Shown here: positions 60,562-64,000 of the stretch, piece after piece
How the letters are laid out: each line of letters opens with the position of its first letter
Position numbering within the stretch: the stretch's first letter is position 1
Assembly: GCA_004557185.1 (NCBI GenBank)
Contig: SFEP01000001.1
Span: 28,484-92,483, forward strand
Length of the DNA: 64,000 nt
Origin: Bacteroidales bacterium
GTDB taxonomy: Bacteria > Bacteroidota > Bacteroidia > Bacteroidales > Bacteroidaceae
Reading direction: 5' to 3'
Translations under genes and position numbers: made by a program
Notes under the pieces: model-generated
Database searches by the model: none
What the model saw: the letters and a program-made list of their open reading frames with translations, nothing else
Told to the model about the DNA's origin: nothing

Positions 60562-60608
60562 AAGCCAGTCTGCCGTACACCTCGTGCGGGCGTACGGCAG
60601 ACTGGCTT
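60562..60608 (-). terminator. Terminator of the GH109-like gene
   Basis: AAGCCAGTCTGCCGTAC (60562-60578) pairs with GTACGGCAGACTGGCTT (60592-60608); on the minus strand TTTCTTTCC follows. Confidence 0.8.
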
Positions 60609-60704
60609 CTTTGCGAACTGAGTATGAAACGGGGTGGAGAATGCGTGGCGTGACACGCAGAGCGTGCATGACGGGGGCAGATGGCCGAACTGGGCCATCA
60701 GAGG

Positions 60705-61901
60705 TCAGCGTGATGCCTGCTTTCTGAAATCGGGTATTTCCACAGGTATGCCTCCCTGCAAGGCTGACTGGCGTGTCAACTCGGCAAGGCACGACCATTC
60801 GGCGGCATCGTACACGGAAATTTCGGGTGCCAGTCCGTGCGTCAGGCAGTGCACAAGTCTTGCATCCATGGCATAATTCATTTCGTTTGGCACTCCCATG
60901 GCGTGTCCTTTGTGCCAGGCCTTGCCGGCTTCGTTCGTGGCGTAGCGCAACATTTCGTTGACGGCCTCCTCGCCCGTGATGGGCTCATGGCCTTGCAATT
61001 GGATGCAGGGTAAGGGGTATTTCTGCACAAAACCCTGTGTGCCGCACACCGTTTGCAGACGGTTGTAGGGGCGGGGTGTGGTGACGTCAAGTTGTAGCAG
61101 AATGCTGACGCCGCGTTGTGTGGTAATGAGGGTATTGTTCACCCTGCCAAGCGTTTGGTTGCCCTGTGTCACGCCCTGTGCCGTGACCGAAACGAGCGAC
61201 AACATGCGGTCGTCACGGCCTATGCCCAGCAGTTGGGCTATGGGGCCTATGGCGTGTGTGGGGTAGGGGTTGCCGCCGTGTTGCTGGCAGGCGTGCTCTA
61301 TCCAGTTCTGCCGTGTGTCGGTAGTGCCGCCGGGGTAGTGGGTCGATGGCACTGTGAGATTGTGAATGTAGGCTCCTTCGCAGTGCGTGATGGTGCCCAA
61401 AAGACCGCGTCGGTGCATCTCGAGCGTGGCAAGTGCGCAGAAGTCGTAGCAGCAGTTTTCGGTCATGAAGCAGTGCCGCCCCGTTTCCTCTGCCGTACGC
61501 ACCAGCAGCCAGCACTCCTCAATGCTTGTGGCCGCAGGCACCTCGACGGCCACGTGTTTGCCATGCCTCATGGCCTCCACTGCTATGGTGCAGTGGCTGT
61601 TCCATTGCGTGCAGATGTAGACCAGGTCGATGTCGGCATCTTGACAAGCCATGCGCCATGCGTCGGGGCCGGTGTAGGTGCGTGCTTGAGGCCGGTTGGT
61701 CTGCCGCAGTAGGGCGTTGGCCTGCTCCACACGTGCGGGGTCGATGTCGGCCACGATGTCGATGCTGGCTTCGGGAATGAAGGCGTAGCGGTTCAGCGTC
61801 TTCAAGCCCCGTTGCCCCAGTCCCACAAGGGCTATGCGCAGGATGGGGGTGTCGGGTAGGGGCAAGTGCTGTGCTGAAACTGGGGGAGGTGTAGGTAGCA
61901 T
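60705..61901 (-). CDS. Gfo/Idh/MocA oxidoreductase, GH109-like
   Basis: 398 residues from MLPTPPPVSAQ; the longer in-frame start adds a random-looking stretch. The Rossmann loop is ALVGLGQRGLK, then VADIDP; EVPAATSIEECW, ENCCYDF and GNPYPTHAIGPIAQLLGIG are close to GH109 NAD-dependent N-acetylgalactosaminidases. No Tat or lipoprotein signal is seen after trimming, unlike many GH109 enzymes, so it may work in the cytoplasm or on another sugar. Confidence 0.85.
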   Translation of the reverse strand: MLPTPPPVSAQHLPLPDTPILRIALVGLGQRGLKTLNRYAFIPEASIDIVADIDPARVEQANALLRQTNRPQARTYTGPDAWRMACQDADIDLVYICTQWNSHCTIAVEAMRHGKHVAVEVPAATSIEECWLLVRTAEETGRHCFMTENCCYDFCALATLEMHRRGLLGTITHCEGAYIHNLTVPSTHYPGGTTDTRQNWIEHACQQHGGNPYPTHAIGPIAQLLGIGRDDRMLSLVSVTAQGVTQGNQTLGRVNNTLITTQRGVSILLQLDVTTPRPYNRLQTVCGTQGFVQKYPLPCIQLQGHEPITGEEAVNEMLRYATNEAGKAWHKGHAMGVPNEMNYAMDARLVHCLTHGLAPEISVYDAAEWSCLAELTRQSALQGGIPVEIPDFRKQASR

Positions 61902-61980
61902 GGGTGTTTTTCGTGCTGAAGCGGTGGGCACGCACAGAGAGAGGGTGGTGCGTGGCGAGGGTGGCGTATAGAAGCAGGTA

Positions 61981-62021
61981 GAAAAACCAAGGGGATGCCT
62001 CCGCATTGGAAGCATCCCCCT
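61981..62021 (-). terminator. rpmE2 terminator
   Basis: On the minus strand GGGGGATGCTTCC pairs with GGAGGCATCCCC, followed by TTGGTTTTTC. Confidence 0.85.
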
Positions 62022-62075
62022 GTTTTGGTATGTTGTCAAGGCAAGCGGTGAGATGCCGCTTCCGCTTGGTGTCCC

Positions 62076-62327
62076 TTACTTGCGGCTTTTGCCGTAGCGG
62101 CTCATGAACTTGTCTACGCGGCCGGCGGTGTCGACGAGTTTCGACTTACCAGTGTAGAACGGGTGTGAGGTGCTGGAGATTTCGAGCTTGACAACGGGAT
62201 AAGTTTCGCCTTCGAATTCTACCGTGTCGTTGGTTTTGCAGGTAGAACGAGAGAGGAACATGTCGCCATTACTCATGTCCTTGAACACAACGGGACGATA
62301 GTTCTCGGGATGGATACCTTTTTTCAT
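62076..62327 (-). CDS. rpmE2: 50S ribosomal protein bL31, type B
   Basis: 83 residues. MKKGIHPENYRPVVFKDMSN, SSTSHPFYTGKSKLVDTAGR and VDKFMSRYGK are the type B L31 pattern; the zinc cysteines of type A are absent (the single C is in STCKTND). Such zinc-free forms replace C-type L31 under zinc limitation in some bacteria; here it may be the only L31. A promoter lies about 155 bp upstream, leaving a structured leader. Confidence 0.95.
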   Translation of the reverse strand: MKKGIHPENYRPVVFKDMSNGDMFLSRSTCKTNDTVEFEGETYPVVKLEISSTSHPFYTGKSKLVDTAGRVDKFMSRYGKSRK

Positions 62328-62480
62328 TTTTGCTATAGCTTTGTTTAGGGTTTGTTGTAACAGAACGCTTGGGGTTTCGGTGCAGCGGTTACGGTAGCGA
62401 CCCGAACCGGGTTTCTGCCTTCATCCTGCCGCGCTCTTCCAATTGGTTAGGTTGGTAACAACGGTGTAATGGTTTGTTTT
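62328..62480 (-). other. Untranslated leader of rpmE2
   Basis: About 150 nt between the promoter and start codon; on the minus strand ACCCGGTTCGGGT forms a small hairpin. No gene is seen. Confidence 0.5.
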
Positions 62481-62485
62481 GCCCG

Positions 62486-62514
62486 CAAAATTACGACTTT
62501 ATTCTTTGTTACAA
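62486..62514 (-). promoter_or_regulatory. rpmE2 promoter
   Basis: On the minus strand, TAATTTTG (62486-62493) and TTG (62512-62514) are 18 bp apart. Confidence 0.7.
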
Positions 62515-62645
62515 AAATATTTGTGCTCCTTTTTCAGCAAGTGGTCATGATGTAATTATTATTCCACGCCACAATGCTACGCTACATTTGCCTCCCGAAA
62601 TCCATAAAACAATCTTCATTATTTAGCGAGATTTTCGGAGGCTGT

Positions 62646-62679
62646 TTTGGGGTCTGACGGAGAATTATTGTTAATTTTG
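62646..62679 (+). promoter_or_regulatory. hsdM promoter
   Basis: TTTG (62646-62649), 22 bp, then TAATTTTG (62672-62679); start codon 23 bp further. Confidence 0.65.
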
Positions 62680-62701
62680 TCGCAATAACAACCAAAACAC
62701 T

Positions 62702-64000
62702 ATGGCAGAGAATAAGAAAGAGGTGGAGCGTGCAGAACTCCACAGAACAATATGGGCCATTGCCGATGAGATGCGAGGTGCGGTAGATGGATGGGACTTC
62801 AAGGCATACATTCTCGGTATGCTCTTCTATCGCTACATCAGCGAGAACATCACCAACTATATCAACAAGGGTGAGTGGGATACTGGCAACACCGATTTTG
62901 ATTATGCCACTTTGGACGATGACACAGCGGAGAGCATACGCGAAGAGATGGTGAGCGTGAAGGGTTTCTTTATTCTACCAAGCCAACTCTTCTGCAATAT
63001 ATGTAAGGTGTGCGACAAGGATGCCAACCTGAACGAGACCTTGGAGAAGATATTCAACTCTATTGAGGCGAGTGCGAAGGGAACTGAAAGCGAGGATGAT
63101 TTCAACGGTCTGTTTGCTGATGTGGATGTCAATTCAAATAAGTTGGGAGCAACCGTTATCAAGCGAAACGAGAAACTCGTAAAACTCCTTCGTGGCATTC
63201 AGCAGATGAACCTTGGCGACTATCAAGACAATACTATTGACGCTTTCGGTGATGCCTACGAATACCTGATGGGTATGTATGCGAGCAATGCAGGTAAGAG
63301 CGGTGGCGAGTATTACACTCCACAGGAGGTGAGCGAACTCCTCACCCGTTTGGCAACTCTCGGCAAGAGCGAAGTCAATAAGGTCTATGACCCTGCTTGC
63401 GGTTCGGGTTCGCTGCTCTTGAAGGCGGCAAAGATACTCGGCAAGGACAATGTGCGTCAGGGTTTCTATGGTCAGGAGATTAACCTTACCACCTACAACC
63501 TCTGCCGTATCAACATGTTCTTGCACGACATTGACTACGATAAGTTCGATATCGCCTGCGAGGATACACTTCTCTCGCCACAGCATTGGGACGATGAACC
63601 ATTTGAGGTGATTGTCTCTAACCCTCCTTATTCTATCAAGTGGAAGGGTGACGATGATATTACCCTTATCAACGACCCTCGCTATGCTCCTGCTGGCGTG
63701 CTTGCTCCAAAGTCAAAGGCAGACTTGGCATTCATTATGCACTCGTTGGCGTGGTTGGCAACCAACGGCACGGCGAGCATAGTTTGCTTCCCAGGCATTA
63801 TGTATCGTGGCGGAGCGGAGAAGAAGATACGCCAGTATTTGATAGACAACAACTATGTAGATTGCGTTATCCAACTCCCCGGCAACCTCTTCTTTGGCAC
63901 CTCTATCGCTACCTGCATTATGGTATTGAAGAAGAGCAAGAAGGATAACGCTACGCTCTTCATAGATGCCAGCCGTGAGTGTGTGAAGATTACCAACAAC
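62702..64000 (+). CDS. hsdM: Type I restriction-modification methyltransferase HsdM (C-terminal end cut by window edge)
   Basis: 433 codons are visible to the right edge. An N-terminal helical HsdM_N domain (about 10-140; RTIWAIADEMRGAVDGWDFK, AYILGMLFYRYISENI) is followed by the N6-adenine methylase: YYTPQEVSELLTRL, SAM motif I DPACGSG (230-236) and catalytic motif IV NPPY (307-310). HsdM methylates the recognition sequence set by HsdS and is needed for restriction with HsdR; both partners would lie beyond the edge. Its GC and codon use are lower and different from its neighbours, a sign of horizontal origin. Confidence 0.96.
   Translation, partial: MAENKKEVERAELHRTIWAIADEMRGAVDGWDFKAYILGMLFYRYISENITNYINKGEWDTGNTDFDYATLDDDTAESIREEMVSVKGFFILPSQLFCNICKVCDKDANLNETLEKIFNSIEASAKGTESEDDFNGLFADVDVNSNKLGATVIKRNEKLVKLLRGIQQMNLGDYQDNTIDAFGDAYEYLMGMYASNAGKSGGEYYTPQEVSELLTRLATLGKSEVNKVYDPACGSGSLLLKAAKILGKDNVRQGFYGQEINLTTYNLCRINMFLHDIDYDKFDIACEDTLLSPQHWDDEPFEVIVSNPPYSIKWKGDDDITLINDPRYAPAGVLAPKSKADLAFIMHSLAWLATNGTASIVCFPGIMYRGGAEKKIRQYLIDNNYVDCVIQLPGNLFFGTSIATCIMVLKKSKKDNATLFIDASRECVKITNN

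Noticed and set aside
62702..64000. Novel defence system at the right edge
   Set aside because: The visible part is an ordinary HsdM with all methylase motifs; nothing unusual can be supported from the window.

Overview
The window comes from a chromosome of the order Bacteroidales, most likely a Prevotellaceae-like organism with rather high GC. The evidence is the promoter type (TAnnTTTG at -7 with TTG/TTTG about 19-21 bp upstream), the gene content (PorQ of type IX secretion, DUF4494, DUF4293, the Bacteroidetes forms of RpoZ, S16 and Rho, the HU-like/winged-helix protein) and the gene orders (pyrB-pyrI-flavin reductase-glyA, TPR-ferredoxin-vorB-korB-korC, bamD-rpoZ-DUF4293). The species cannot be fixed from the sequence. 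Most of the 64 kb is ordinary housekeeping chromosome, tightly packed and mostly on the minus strand.

Layout. 1-3.5 kb: a family 2 glycosyltransferase cut by the left edge, a membrane protein, recR, rpsP, a Sel1-like protein and two tRNA-Phe genes. 3.7-9.1 kb (plus): an AraC regulator, a TPP riboswitch with thiS-thiG-thiH-thiF, and ndk. 9.7-18.6 kb: tatD, a polyprenyl synthase, cmk and porQ (minus); tonB and ispH (plus); rarA and a Uup-type ABC-F ATPase (minus). 19.2-25.6 kb: rho with a long leader, then a membrane protein, yggS, DUF4494, an EFR1 ferredoxin and ispE. 25.7-37.9 kb: a secreted GH20 hexosaminidase, a C69 peptidase, nadC, glyA, a flavin reductase, pyrI, pyrB, an acyltransferase and the start of a 2-oxoacid:ferredoxin oxidoreductase operon. 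38-44 kb: the rest of that operon, a kinase-RapZ fusion, rsmE and a DUF151 nuclease. 44.6-62.3 kb: three tRNA-Lys genes, a nucleoside MFS transporter, a candidate small RNA, a J-protein, a GT14, folC, dnaJ, grpE, a second ABC-F, a PPTase, ssb, DUF4293, rpoZ, bamD, uvrB, an HU-like protein, a GH109-like oxidoreductase and rpmE2. 62.7 kb to the right edge: hsdM of a type I restriction-modification locus with visibly lower GC, probably acquired.

Functional links: ispE, ispH and the polyprenyl synthase belong to the MEP/isoprenoid route; thiSGHF makes the thiazole half of thiamine under TPP control; dnaJ and grpE serve DnaK; PorQ and the C-terminal tail of the GH20 enzyme point to type IX secretion.

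The most unusual feature is a set of six intergenic repeat arrays. Each is exactly four abutting 22-bp near-palindromic units (88 bp). There are four arrays of family A (4876, 21428, 44279, 60413) and two of family B (9446, 29507). Variant units keep their place within related arrays, and several arrays are flanked by inverted arms. That suggests a dispersed element copied as a whole, not chance tandem duplication. The second most interesting object is a roughly 65-nt minus-strand transcription unit at 46.7 kb with a consensus promoter and a textbook terminator.
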